64,000 bases of DNA from Leptospira yanagawae serovar Saopaulo str. Sao Paulo = ATCC 700523 (GTDB taxonomy: Bacteria; Spirochaetota; Leptospiria; Leptospirales; Leptospiraceae). Positions 8,067-17,600 of this stretch are shown in pieces (the first letter of the stretch is position 1; each line of letters begins with the position of its first letter). The position numbers and the translations under genes were made by a program. The notes under the pieces are model-generated. The model saw only the letters and a list, made by a program, of their open reading frames with translations. It did not search any database and was not told the DNA's origin. Location: positions 1-64,000 of the forward strand of contig NZ_AOGX02000029.1 in assembly GCF_000332475.2 (NCBI RefSeq), written 5' to 3'.

Positions 8067-8095
8067 GGCGTTCATGAAAGTGAGCGCCTTTTTTA
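8067..8095 (+). terminator. Second 5S-type intrinsic terminator
   Basis: GGCGTTCA / TGAGCGCC around a short loop is followed by a T run. It is nearly the same as the terminator at 7641, sharing the GCGTTCAYGAAAGTGAGCGC core. It belongs to the duplicated 5S-tail unit. Confidence 0.8.
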
Positions 8096-8124
8096 TTTGT
8101 AAGGCGATGTTTGTTCCGGCGAAT

Positions 8125-8265
8125 GTCCGCGACTCGCAGTTGCGGTCGCTGCCTCAAACACAGAGCAAGGTGTCTTGCTCAGTGTTTTCCGGCATGATTG
8201 CCGGGTGGAATTGGATACTTTCTTTAAATGAAAGCCAACCGCAAGGTTGGCTTTTTTTTATGTAC
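8125..8265 (+). ncRNA. Structured 140-nt repeat unit, copy 2 (candidate small RNA)
   Basis: This is about 97% identical to 7699-7838. All strong stems are unchanged; the differences are AGTA to AGTT in the first loop, two changes around the weak fourth hairpin, and one extra T in the terminator run (8233-8259). Because the differences avoid the stems, the RNA fold may be under selection, although the copies may simply be too recent to tell. It is followed by gene-free DNA up to the sensor kinase at 8647. Confidence 0.6.
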
Positions 8266-8646
8266 AAATCAAAATCCATGGAGGGTACACAATCGCAAAG
8301 GCTTGGGAGCATACACCGCAATTGGCATCACATCACAAATTGGATCCCGTGGTCTAGATTGGAATTGTATCTTTTCGGATTGATTCTAAATCCAAAATCG
8401 TAGTGCTTCCTTCGTTCTTTGGTATCATTTGTTTGCCATGCAAAAAATTGACTGGCCACTGGATTGGAAAAACAATTTGAGTTTCCCATTGAGTCGTGTT
8501 GATTCGGAAATTTTCCTTGCATGATGAAGGGAACAATTCCACTCGCAAATGTACCAAGAATGCCTTCCTTCATAGGAAAAGCAAATCAGATGAATTTTAA
8601 GGAATCGCTTGCACTTTTCAAGAAAACTCCCCGATATTAGTGTACG
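8266..8646. other. Gene-free region upstream of the hybrid sensor kinase
   Basis: About 380 bp. Short minus-strand frames (8328-8655) overlap each other in different phases and have no ribosome sites or recognisable protein character, so I reject them. A possible promoter for the kinase is TTGCAC (8609-8614) with GATATT (8633-8638) at 18-bp spacing. This would place the transcript start only a base or two before the ATG at 8647. A second weak pair is TTGACT (8448) and AACAAT. Confidence 0.35.
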
Positions 8647-10614
8647 ATGGACCATAACATTCCAAAGGAGGCTTATTCCTCACTCATCCTTCAATATTTT
8701 TATGATGCAGTGATTGTCACAGACTTACAGTTCCAAATTACAAGTTGGAATCTCGCCGCCGAAAGGATTTACGGATACAAAGTGGAAGAAGTCATCGGTA
8801 AATCCACGAAAGATATATTAAAAACCATTATCCTGGAAGGAGACCGAGCCAAAAGTATTGCTGACTTACAATCAAATGGAATATGGCAGGGAGAGGTGTT
8901 TCAATTCAAGAAAGATGGTTCCAAATTAAAAATTCGATCTGCTGTTAGTTTTCTCAAAGACAAAGAAGGAGAAACAATTGGTGTAATTGCCATTAATAGA
9001 GATATCACAGAAGAAAATCGAATCCAAGAAGAATTGGCAGATAGTGAAGAACGATTCCGCATGAGTTTTGAAAATGCTGGCATTGGTGTTTGCCTTCTCG
9101 ACTTAGAGGGAAAATTTTTACGAGTGAATAAAAAACTACAATCAATGTTAGGTTATCATGAAACCGAACTAGTGGGTAGGCCATCTAAAGATTTTGCATA
9201 TAAAGAAGACCAAAATATTTTCCATCAATACCGTGAGTCTGCGTTAAAAGGTAAAGATGTAGATGTTGTTTATGAAAAACGATATATCTCAAAAACAAAT
9301 CAAATTTTGTGGATAGAGATATCCAATTCTCTTGTAAAAGACAGAAATGGAGCTCTTTTATATTTTGTAGTCCATTTCAATAATATTACGGATCGAAAAA
9401 ATGCAGAATTACATTTGATCCATGCAAAAAAAGAAGCAGAACGAGCAAACCAAGCAAAATCAGATTTTGTCGCGAATATGAGCCATGAGATTCGAACACC
9501 ATTAAATGGAGTGATTGGATTTAATGAATTACTTTTGACCACAAACTTAGATGAAGACCAAAAGGAATTCGTGAAAAATGCAATCAGCAGTGCACATGGT
9601 TTACTCGGTATCATCAATGATATATTGGATATGTCAAAAATTGAAGCTGGTAAATTGGTTTTAAATGAAACAGTTTCCAACCTCAAACATATTATAAAAG
9701 ATTCCATTGGTGTATTGAAGTGGAAAGCCAATGAAAAAAAAATCCAATTGGAGTCTTTTGAAAATGAGAATGTACCTGAATGGATTCTGGTTGATGCAAC
9801 AAGGCTTAGGCAAATTTTAATCAACCTACTTGGAAATGCAGTTAAGTTTACGGAAGAGGGAAGTGTTCGGTTGAGCATCACTTCTTTTCCTTTAGAAAAC
9901 GAAAAAACAAAACTCAAGTTTAGCATTCGTGATACGGGAATTGGGATCCCTGAAACTCACAAAAATAAGATCTTCCAATCATTTTGGCAAGGAGAGTCCA
10001 ATTCCACTCGAAGGTTTGGTGGGACAGGTTTAGGCCTTCGGATCACCAAATCCTTAATCGATTTGATGGGAGGAGAAATTGAGTTTATTTCCGAGGAAGC
10101 CAAAGGAACTGAATTCCAATTTTCCATTGATTGCCTTACTGTAAAAAATGCAAAGGATATGGATGGGGACAAGGAAAACCTTCAATCGGAAATTTGGGAA
10201 AAAATCAACCAATCGAAATTGTTAGGCATCACACCGAAAATATTGATCGCTGAAGACAACGCCATGAACCGGGACCTTCTGAAACGAATGATCCTCAAAT
10301 ACATCCCCAATGCCAAGATTTTGGAAGCGGAAAATGGAAAGGATGCTGTTCAGATGGCAAAGGAATTCCAACCCCATTTGATTTTTATGGATGTTCAAAT
10401 GCCCGAGATGGATGGTTTGGAAGCGTCAATTGAAATCCGAAAGCAGAAACCAAAACAACAAATTCCCATCGTCGCCTTAACCGCTGGTGCCCTTTATGAA
10501 GAACGAAAAAAATGTTTTGAAGTGGGTATGGATCATTTTTTGACCAAACCGATTGATATTTTGGCTTTAAACCAAGTCTTATACCATTATTTGAATCCAA
10601 CTAAACTCGATTAG
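8647..10614 (+). CDS. Hybrid sensor histidine kinase (PAS-PAS-HisKA-HATPase-receiver)
   Basis: A 655-residue soluble hybrid kinase with no membrane segment. Two PAS domains (about residues 8-120 and 130-255) precede a HisKA domain with the phosphorylated histidine at 280 in SHEIRTPLNG. The ATPase domain shows the N box (NLLGNAVKF), G1 (DTGIGIP), F box and G2 (GGTGLGLRI). A C-terminal receiver (about 530-650) has acidic EDN, the phosphoacceptor Asp582 in FMDVQMPEMDG and the conserved Lys in LTKPID. It should autophosphorylate and pass phosphate to its own receiver, and then to an unknown Hpt or output protein. It is a stand-alone gene; the start ATG has no good Shine-Dalgarno. The signal is unknown; PAS domains suggest redox, light or a small ligand. 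Confidence 0.93.
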   Translation: MDHNIPKEAYSSLILQYFYDAVIVTDLQFQITSWNLAAERIYGYKVEEVIGKSTKDILKTIILEGDRAKSIADLQSNGIWQGEVFQFKKDGSKLKIRSAVSFLKDKEGETIGVIAINRDITEENRIQEELADSEERFRMSFENAGIGVCLLDLEGKFLRVNKKLQSMLGYHETELVGRPSKDFAYKEDQNIFHQYRESALKGKDVDVVYEKRYISKTNQILWIEISNSLVKDRNGALLYFVVHFNNITDRKNAELHLIHAKKEAERANQAKSDFVANMSHEIRTPLNGVIGFNELLLTTNLDEDQKEFVKNAISSAHGLLGIINDILDMSKIEAGKLVLNETVSNLKHIIKDSIGVLKWKANEKKIQLESFENENVPEWILVDATRLRQILINLLGNAVKFTEEGSVRLSITSFPLENEKTKLKFSIRDTGIGIPETHKNKIFQSFWQGESNSTRRFGGTGLGLRITKSLIDLMGGEIEFISEEAKGTEFQFSIDCLTVKNAKDMDGDKENLQSEIWEKINQSKLLGITPKILIAEDNAMNRDLLKRMILKYIPNAKILEAENGKDAVQMAKEFQPHLIFMDVQMPEMDGLEASIEIRKQKPKQQIPIVALTAGALYEERKKCFEVGMDHFLTKPIDILALNQVLYHYLNPTKLD

Positions 10615-10652
10615 AGTAGCAAAAACTTTCTCCCTTCGTCATTTTGTCCAAA

Positions 10653-11900
10653 ATGAAACGATTTCCTTTTTTGGCTTATCTCGGTCCAGGTCTTTTGTAC
10701 GCAGGAGCCGCCGTTGGTGTTTCCCATTTGGTTCAGTCCACACGTGCCGGTGCCGTATATGGATATGGTTTACTTGCTGTTGTTTTATTTGCCAACTTAA
10801 TCAAATATCCATTTTTTGTTGTCGGTACAAAATATACAATTGTTACAGGGAAATCATTGTTAGATGGATACGAATCCTTGGGAAGATTGCCACTTTGGAT
10901 TTTCTTTTGTATCTCCGTGGGAACAATGTGTATTATTGTTGCAACGGTAACACTCGTGACTTCAGGATTGTTTTCCAATTTACTTGGGTTAACGATGGAA
11001 CCTTGGTTACTTTGTTCCATAATATTGTTATTTTGTTTTTTATTATTGGCCATCGGTAAATTCCAGGCTTTAGACGGCCTCATGAAATGGATCGTTGTCT
11101 TATTAACAGTGGCAACAATCCTTGCCATGTTACTTTCTTTTTATGCGGACATTCCAAAATTAAACACCGATGGAAAAACTTTTTCGATTTCGGATTTAGG
11201 TGATGTAGCATTTCTCATAGCGCTTATGGGTTGGATGCCGATCCCAATTGAGGCAGCCGTTTGGCAATCTGATTGGACGTTGGCAAAAAAAACTCCCGAT
11301 GGGAAATTACCTCCGATGAAGTACGCACTTCTCGACTTTAATATAGGTTATATTGGTACAACTTTTCTTGCTGTTTGTTTTTTGGCATTGGGTTCTAATA
11401 TGATGTACAATACTGGAATGGAATTTTCGCCACAAGCAGTTGGATTTGCATCACAACTTGTTAATTTATACACAACTGCGATTGGATCTTGGTCGTATCC
11501 TATCATTTTAGTAGCTGCATTTTTTACAATGTTTTCGACAACTTTAACTTGTTTTGATGCATACCCGAGAGTTGTTTCCAACGCAAGTCGTCGTTTGTTT
11601 GCAAAGCTTAATCAAATGTCCTCTGAAAAATTATATTGGTATTGGATTTTGGTTGTTGGTTTAGGTTCCATCTTGCTTTTGTTATTCTTTCGAACGAATA
11701 TGAAAAGTTTGGTAGATTTTGCGACAACTGTATCTTTTCTCAATGCACCTATTTTAGCATTGATCCACCATTTGATTTTATTTGGAAAAGAGATCCCCAA
11801 AGAACAAAGACCAAAACCTTGGATGAATTTATTATCTTGGTTTGGAATCCTCTTTTTATTTGGATTTTCAATTTATTATATCAACATTACCTTTTTGTAA
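10653..11900 (+). CDS. Nramp-family-related transporter with altered metal-site motifs
   Basis: About 415 residues with some eleven membrane helices. The N-terminus FLAYLGPGLLYAGAAVGVSH matches the Nramp first helix, but the metal-binding DPGN is replaced by GVSH. In the sixth helix the expected MPHN region reads GWMPIPIEAAVW. These positions bind Mn/Fe in classical Nramp proteins, so the substrate is open; the fold should be the same. ATG 10653 is preferred to TTG 10644; neither has a strong ribosome site. The stop codon is followed without a gap by the NhaC gene, so the two are probably co-transcribed and may work in the same ion economy. Confidence 0.75.
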   Translation: MKRFPFLAYLGPGLLYAGAAVGVSHLVQSTRAGAVYGYGLLAVVLFANLIKYPFFVVGTKYTIVTGKSLLDGYESLGRLPLWIFFCISVGTMCIIVATVTLVTSGLFSNLLGLTMEPWLLCSIILLFCFLLLAIGKFQALDGLMKWIVVLLTVATILAMLLSFYADIPKLNTDGKTFSISDLGDVAFLIALMGWMPIPIEAAVWQSDWTLAKKTPDGKLPPMKYALLDFNIGYIGTTFLAVCFLALGSNMMYNTGMEFSPQAVGFASQLVNLYTTAIGSWSYPIILVAAFFTMFSTTLTCFDAYPRVVSNASRRLFAKLNQMSSEKLYWYWILVVGLGSILLLLFFRTNMKSLVDFATTVSFLNAPILALIHHLILFGKEIPKEQRPKPWMNLLSWFGILFLFGFSIYYINITFL

Positions 11901-13274
11901 ATGATGGACGGAGAGAAAAAAAACATACTTTTTTCTCTCACACCTATATTTTATTTAATCCTTTCTATTTTACTCTTTCGATTCGTTTTCGTAATTCCAT
12001 ACCCACATCCATTTGCTTTGTGTCTTGCCGGGATTTTGTCATATTTACAACGTTATCATCGAAATCTAAAATTTTTAAAATCTGCCTTTCGTAAAAACTT
12101 ACAGTCAGTTTTTCCTGCGATGGAGATTCTATTTTTTGTTGGTATTTTAATTGCTGCTTGGGCCTACTCAGGAGTTTTATTTACGATGATGCAAATAGGT
12201 ACAAAAATCATCAAACCTGAGTTTTTTTTACCTTCCCTTGCACTTGTGTCAGCAATTGCTGCCATGGTTTCAGGTTCTTCTTGGACCACAGCGGGTACGT
12301 TAGGCGTCGCGCTGATGGGTGTGTCTCAAGTATTGGGGTTTGCTGATATGATGTCGGCGGGAGCGATTGTGAGTGGTTGTTATTTTGGGGATAAACTTTC
12401 TCCTCTTTCCGATACTACGAACCTTGCTTCCAGTTTGACCCATGTTCCAATCTGGATACACATTCGCCATATGTTAAAAACAACTTTTATCAGTTTTGGA
12501 TTGGCGGTGTTTTGTTTTTACATTTTAAACATATTTGTTTGGGATCCGATCGGAAATGGGTTATTACCAAATGAAAATCAGTTGTCTCTCCTATTACAAA
12601 AGAAAGTTGTAGTTTGGAAATTGATCCCAGTATTCATTGTTTTTAGTTCTTCGTTTTTCCATTTGCCTGTTCGAATTTCTTTTTTCCTCGGAATTGTATC
12701 CGCACTTGTTTTTCCCTTTTTAGAAAATTCTTTATCGTTTGGTGTTTGGCATTCTTTGGCATTCGGTTACCAGTCACAAACGGGAGTGGAAACCTGGGAC
12801 AAATTCCTCAGTGGAGGTGGGATATCTTCAATTTTGCCTACTGAGTTCTTAATAGTAACAGCTGTTTGGTTTGGTGCTGTAGTTGAAGGATTTGGTTATC
12901 TAAATGAAATCCTGTTGCGTATCAAAATCTGGGCAAAGGACAAGTTTGATATCCTTCTATCTACCATGGGCACTTCTTTTTTACTCAATTTAGTGACAGC
13001 AGACCAATACCTTTCTCTCGTCATTCCAGCACGTGCATTTCGTACCCTTGCCGAAGAAAAATCAATCCCTGAAAAAGACATTTCGCGTGCATTAGAAGAT
13101 TCAGGAACCATCACATCTCCCTTAATCCCTTGGAATAGTTGTGGTGCCTTTATGGCATCTTCGTTAGGTGTTTCTGTGATCAGTTTTTTACCATTTGCAT
13201 TTTTTAATTTGATCCATGTTTCCTTTACGATTTCCCTTTTATACTATCAAAAAATAAAAACAAAAAGTTCATAA
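11901..13274 (+). CDS. nhaC: NhaC-type Na+/H+ antiporter
   Basis: A 457-residue, roughly eleven-helix inner-membrane antiporter that would expel sodium in exchange for protons. The hallmark NhaC core is present: MVSGSSWTTAGTLG, AGAIVSGCYFGDKLSPLSDT and the TNLASSLTHV loop, then a C-terminal region with DSGTITSPLIPWNSCGA. It starts at ATG 11901, directly after the TAA of the Nramp-like gene; a second ATG follows at 11904. Shared transcription with that gene is likely. A substrate other than sodium (for example malate/lactate exchange as in MleN relatives) cannot be excluded. Confidence 0.88.
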   Translation: MMDGEKKNILFSLTPIFYLILSILLFRFVFVIPYPHPFALCLAGILSYLQRYHRNLKFLKSAFRKNLQSVFPAMEILFFVGILIAAWAYSGVLFTMMQIGTKIIKPEFFLPSLALVSAIAAMVSGSSWTTAGTLGVALMGVSQVLGFADMMSAGAIVSGCYFGDKLSPLSDTTNLASSLTHVPIWIHIRHMLKTTFISFGLAVFCFYILNIFVWDPIGNGLLPNENQLSLLLQKKVVVWKLIPVFIVFSSSFFHLPVRISFFLGIVSALVFPFLENSLSFGVWHSLAFGYQSQTGVETWDKFLSGGGISSILPTEFLIVTAVWFGAVVEGFGYLNEILLRIKIWAKDKFDILLSTMGTSFLLNLVTADQYLSLVIPARAFRTLAEEKSIPEKDISRALEDSGTITSPLIPWNSCGAFMASSLGVSVISFLPFAFFNLIHVSFTISLLYYQKIKTKSS

Positions 13275-13304
13275 TTGAACATTTAATTTTCATTCTAGTA
13301 TATT
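13275..13304 (+). promoter_or_regulatory. Sigma-70-type promoter candidate for the sigma-like gene
   Basis: TTGAAC (13275-13280) and TATATT (13299-13304) are separated by 18 bp in AT-rich DNA just past the NhaC stop. This would give a leader of about 50 nt to the start at 13364. Confidence 0.5.
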
Positions 13305-13321
13305 ATAACTTTTGTTAAGAA

Positions 13322-13350
13322 TTGAATAATAGTTTTCATTCAGATATAGG
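13322..13350 (+). promoter_or_regulatory. Second, weaker promoter candidate before the sigma-like gene
   Basis: TTGAAT (13322-13327) and TATAGG (13345-13350) lie 17 bp apart, downstream of the first candidate. They overlap the ribosome-binding region, so this is less likely than the upstream pair. Confidence 0.3.
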
Positions 13351-13363
13351 TTAGGTATTAACT

Positions 13364-14182
13364 TTGGCTATGTTACCAAAGATATTAGATGAAAACATTC
13401 TTCCCATGATCAGCCAAGCAAGGATCACAGATGAACTTGGACTAGTGAAAGAACATTTACCAATTTGGATGGTGGATCGTTTGGCCAAAAAAAGGAATAT
13501 TTCAGAAGATGAAAGTTCCGAAATGGTGGTAACGATACTGGAAGTATTCTCCAAAATGTGGGTCTTAAGTTTGAAATACCAACTGACACATGTGCTCGGC
13601 TTTTTTGTTACCTATGTTTTCAACCAATACCGAAATCGATTTCGTAAATCAGATATTCCTGAATCAGGAGAATTGTATTTACAACTTTGGAATTATGAAG
13701 TTCCAGCGAATGAAGAAGATCCGTATGAGGAAAAATTAGGACTTCTCAAAGAAAAATTAGAAACTTTACCCGCCCTCACTGCCTTAGTGCTTTCCTTACA
13801 ATATGACCTTCCCATGAAACAAAATACCAAACAATACTTACTCTGGAAATTGCGAGAAAATCAATTGGATGCGGATTCTTTTTTTCGTGAATGGGAGGAG
13901 AGACGGTGTGAACAAAGAGAAATGATCCAACGCCTTTCGGTGATGATCACTCGTTATACTAGAAAATTATACGAGTGTAACGATCACCATCGCAGGTCTT
14001 GGTATGGAAAACAGAAAAAAATCTGGATGTTACGCAGGTCGAGGGCCCTTGATCGTAGTTTTTTTTCCGAACGTGAAATCGCAAAAACGTTAGGCATCAC
14101 AAGAAAGGCAGTTCGCAATCTTTTGTCACAAGGAAAACATGAACTTAGGAAAGTCGGCAAAGATTTATTGCACTCCGCATAA
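13364..14182 (+). CDS. Sigma-factor-like helix-turn-helix protein of unknown role
   Basis: 272 residues. The C-terminal part (about 232-262) contains EREIAKTLGITRKAVRNLL, a helix-turn-helix of the sigma-70 region 4 type followed by a basic tail. The preceding part is charged and helical. A region 2 is not obvious: FVTYVFNQYRNRFRK (about 85-100) is faintly like the DYNR-RFR part of region 2.1-2.2 in ECF-type factors. It could be a divergent sigma factor or a transcription regulator that borrowed region 4. I chose TTG 13364 because AGGT lies seven bases upstream; ATG 13370 is the alternative. The next gene encodes a STAS antagonist, which supports a role in a sigma/anti-sigma circuit. Confidence 0.6.
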   Translation: MAMLPKILDENILPMISQARITDELGLVKEHLPIWMVDRLAKKRNISEDESSEMVVTILEVFSKMWVLSLKYQLTHVLGFFVTYVFNQYRNRFRKSDIPESGELYLQLWNYEVPANEEDPYEEKLGLLKEKLETLPALTALVLSLQYDLPMKQNTKQYLLWKLRENQLDADSFFREWEERRCEQREMIQRLSVMITRYTRKLYECNDHHRRSWYGKQKKIWMLRRSRALDRSFFSEREIAKTLGITRKAVRNLLSQGKHELRKVGKDLLHSA

Positions 14183-14245
14183 AAATTTGCTTTACATTCG
14201 GAAAATTCGACAGATCGTATTGGCAACACCATCTTCCGAAGGGTT

Positions 14246-14587
14246 ATGAAAATCAAAGTTACTAGTAAAAACGACGTGCACATCATTAAAATTGAAGGTG
14301 CCATCAAAGCTGGAAATGAGTTCGAGTTGTCTGAAAAGATAGAACAGTACATCAAGAAAGGCCAAGTCCCGAAATTCATTATCGATTTGAAAAAGGTTCC
14401 ATTCATCAATTCCGCAGGTCTTGGAACATTTCTCAATATCTATAAACACATTGATGGGCTGAACGGTCGTCTTGTATTTGCGAACTTAAATTCCGATATC
14501 GAAAACCTGATGGAGATTACAAAACTTTCCAGCGTGTTTGAGATTTACAAAACTTTGGAAGAGGCTGAAGACTCCTTCGAATATTAG
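14246..14587 (+). CDS. STAS-domain anti-sigma factor antagonist
   Basis: A 113-residue single STAS domain of the SpoIIAA/RsbV type. The conserved phosphorylation loop is INSAGLGTF with Ser56 as the expected target of an anti-sigma kinase. Dephosphorylated antagonists bind the anti-sigma factor and release the sigma factor. The ribosome site GAAGGG is just before ATG 14246. It lies 63 bp after the sigma-like gene and 21 bp before the AsmA-like gene, so it could belong with either. No RsbW-like kinase is in the window; a SpoIIE-type phosphatase that might act on it is encoded at 43971. Confidence 0.88.
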   Translation: MKIKVTSKNDVHIIKIEGAIKAGNEFELSEKIEQYIKKGQVPKFIIDLKKVPFINSAGLGTFLNIYKHIDGLNGRLVFANLNSDIENLMEITKLSSVFEIYKTLEEAEDSFEY

Positions 14588-14608
14588 ACGCTAGAGGCGA
14601 TTCTTGTG

Positions 14609-17600
14609 ATGAATCCAATCCTGAAGAGTAGTTTAGGAATCGCCAAAACCAAAACATTTCGAGGGCTATTTGTCCTCTTCCTCCTCTACAAATTAGTATT
14701 TAACCAATTCACTGCCAACTGGCTCTTTCCTAAACTTGTTTCCCATTTCACAATGGCAAAAGTTGAGGGCAAGTTTACTTGTTTTTCCCTTTTTTATGGA
14801 ATCGAAATCCAAAACCTCAGGGTGACTCCAGGCGGTCCTTTTTCTGAATCTCCGCTTTTGACTGCAAAAGAAGTCAGGCTCCGTTACAATTTACCCTTAT
14901 TCGCATTCGGTAAAATTCGAATTTCCGATTTCGGCATCACGGAAGCCAACATTCGCATCGAAGAAAGAGCGGGTGAGTGGAACCTTGCATACCTTTTAAA
15001 ACCAAAGGACAAAGAAGTAGAAGAAACGATTGCGGAAGAACCCAAAGAACCCAGTTCTGAAATTTCCACTTACCTTCCACTACAACTAAGTGCCTATCTA
15101 AACCTGAAGGGAATTTCTCTCCAGTACATACGTGAAACGGGCAACCTCCGTTATTTCTCACTTCAGAATTTTGATTTTCAAACCAAACTCATCACCAATC
15201 GGTTCACTTCGATCCCGCTTGGAATGGAAGCCTTAGACCAGTTAGATGAAATTCTCGTCCATTTGAATTCGGAAAGGCCACTTTTCATTGAACTGGATTC
15301 CAATCAAGTCAAGTGGAAAGAGTCTCTTCCTATGTCCCTAAGGTTGGAATGGGATCGCACTGAATCTCCCGAATTGTTTTTATTTGCGACTGATTTAGGA
15401 AAGGATGAAATCCATTTGGATGTTCGCGGCAAAGCAGTCCAAACTGGATTACGTTTGTTATCCGATATCCATTTTGATGCAAAAGAAGATGTTTTAAAAG
15501 TGCAACAATTTGACCTACGGGTGATTGGGCAAACTTGGATCCAATTATTTGGTTCGATCTCAAACCTTTCCAAAGAATCACCAGATGTAAATTTAGATAT
15601 CATTCGTTCTCAAATTCAGTTAGGATCCTTGCAGAACACCTTACAACAGTTACAAGGAATTCTTCCAGAAATTAAAGTTTTAGGTGAACTTTCTTTGGAA
15701 GGAACTGGAATTCATGGAAATTGGAATGAGTCCAAAGCTAACGTAAAAGTAAAAGCAAATCAAGTTTATGTGCGTGTTGGAACATCGAAACCACATTCTT
15801 TAGATACAGCAAATGTAGATTTGACGGCAACACTCAATCTTTCGAATCAAAAGGAAAAAACTGCAGAATTTCCTTTGCCATTCCTTAAATCATTTCGAAT
15901 CTCTCCTTCACAATTGGTTTATAATCAATCTTCCATTTTTTTATCTGGAGAATATTCAAAAAATTCAGGGATTAATCTATCGTTATCATTAGACAAACTT
16001 CAATTAGGTGAGTATGCAAAGGGAGTTGCTGGGAAACTAAAACTAAACTTAGTTGTATTAGGTGAGACGTTTCAAAATTTGTTATTACAATCGAAAATTA
16101 ACATCGATGGATTCCGATACCAAATTGATCGTTCAAGGTCTCCTGCTTCCATTTTAGGTTTGGATTTAGAAACAAATTTAATTTTTGATAAACCATTTGG
16201 ATTAAAAGAAATTCAAATCAAAAATCTGATATTAGACCAAAAGACAATCACAGGAAACAAAGCCTTGGATTTGCAAATGAAGGGGAATGTCCAATTGGGA
16301 CAAACCATGTTTGTTTCATTGTCGCCATTGGACATAAAATTAACAACTCCAAATTTATTAGTTGTATTGCCACTTGTATTGAAAGAAAAAATTTCACCTA
16401 TTCAGAATTTACTTGGTGTCCAACCAAAAATTAAATTAAGCGCTCGTTATGTGCAAGAGCCAAATGCAAAATTAATTTCTGCAAATTTAAATGCAGATTT
16501 ACCTGGATTGGAGATGAGAGATCTAAAATTAACAACGGATCTTACTATTTCGGGTACCAGTGCAAATGAAATTTTAATCAAACAATTGAAGTTAATGGCT
16601 TTTAATGGTGTGTTACAATCATCGTTAAGTGGAAAATTAAATAAACTTGAAAAACAAAAACCTCCACTTGGTCCCTATTTTGGAAATTTAGATTTAAACT
16701 TATTTATCCATTCTCCAACAAAACAGTATTTGGCAAAAGGTATTTCCGTTCATGGTGATCTTGGATTAAACTTAAAAATCAAAGATTATGATATAAACGG
16801 AGAGTTTTTTACAAAATTACCTTCATTAGCATATAACAATCAAAAATGTCCCGGAGAAAATTGTAAGGCATACTTAGTTGAGGAGATAAACTCCAAAATT
16901 CCGATCCAACACAATCTTGCCTACCAACCTGAAGAAAGTTTGATCATTGGAGATAAGTCAATTTTTATCAAAAACTATGGAAGGACAAACACACCAAATC
17001 TTACCATAGGAAAAGTGATAGGAACTCATCCCAACATTCCCAATTTACCTTTTGAATATGTAAAAAAACAAAACGAATCTCCCGGATTCAGTGCCTTTAT
17101 CGAATACAAAGAAAATTTTGCAAACATTGAGTCACTTAAATCCTACTCCATGGATGGAATCATTTTAGGTAAAAATTTAGTATTCAATTTAGGGAATTTA
17201 GATCCTAAGTCCATGGAGTTTCGTGGGAATTTACTCATTCGTGACATTGATCTAAAACAATTAATGGCTCCAAAAGTTAGGGACAAAATTGATGATGGGA
17301 AACTCAAAGCTGACTTGAATATTAAAGTTAGAGATTTAAGTGAACCCATTGCTAACTTAGATTTATTTTTTTCCATCTTTCAGATTGGAAGGGATTTCGG
17401 GAAAAGTGCTTTGAATGTAATATCAGCTCAAAACTTTTTAATCGATCGTATCACTGATAGTTATCCAATCAGTAAAATTGATGTATCCTTATCAAAAGGA
17501 TTGGTTTACGCGGATGTTTATTTTGATCGGTCCTTGTTGTCATTGATAATGAATTTAGAAGATGGGAAAATTTCGCAACAAAGGATGCCTCTTGCCAACT

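Noticed and set aside
7821..8403. Open frames through the two structured repeats
   Set aside because: They begin within a terminator T run or stem, have no ribosome site, change phase between copies and show no protein-like composition.
8328..8655. Several overlapping minus-strand frames before the hybrid kinase
   Set aside because: They overlap each other in different phases, lack ribosome sites and resemble no family.
9300..9926. Long minus-strand frame opposite the hybrid kinase
   Set aside because: It covers the HisKA/ATPase motifs of the real gene and its translation is low-complexity hydrophobic/serine sequence typical of antisense shadows.
11636..12094. 152-codon frame across the Nramp/NhaC junction
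   Set aside because: It overlaps two well supported genes in another phase.
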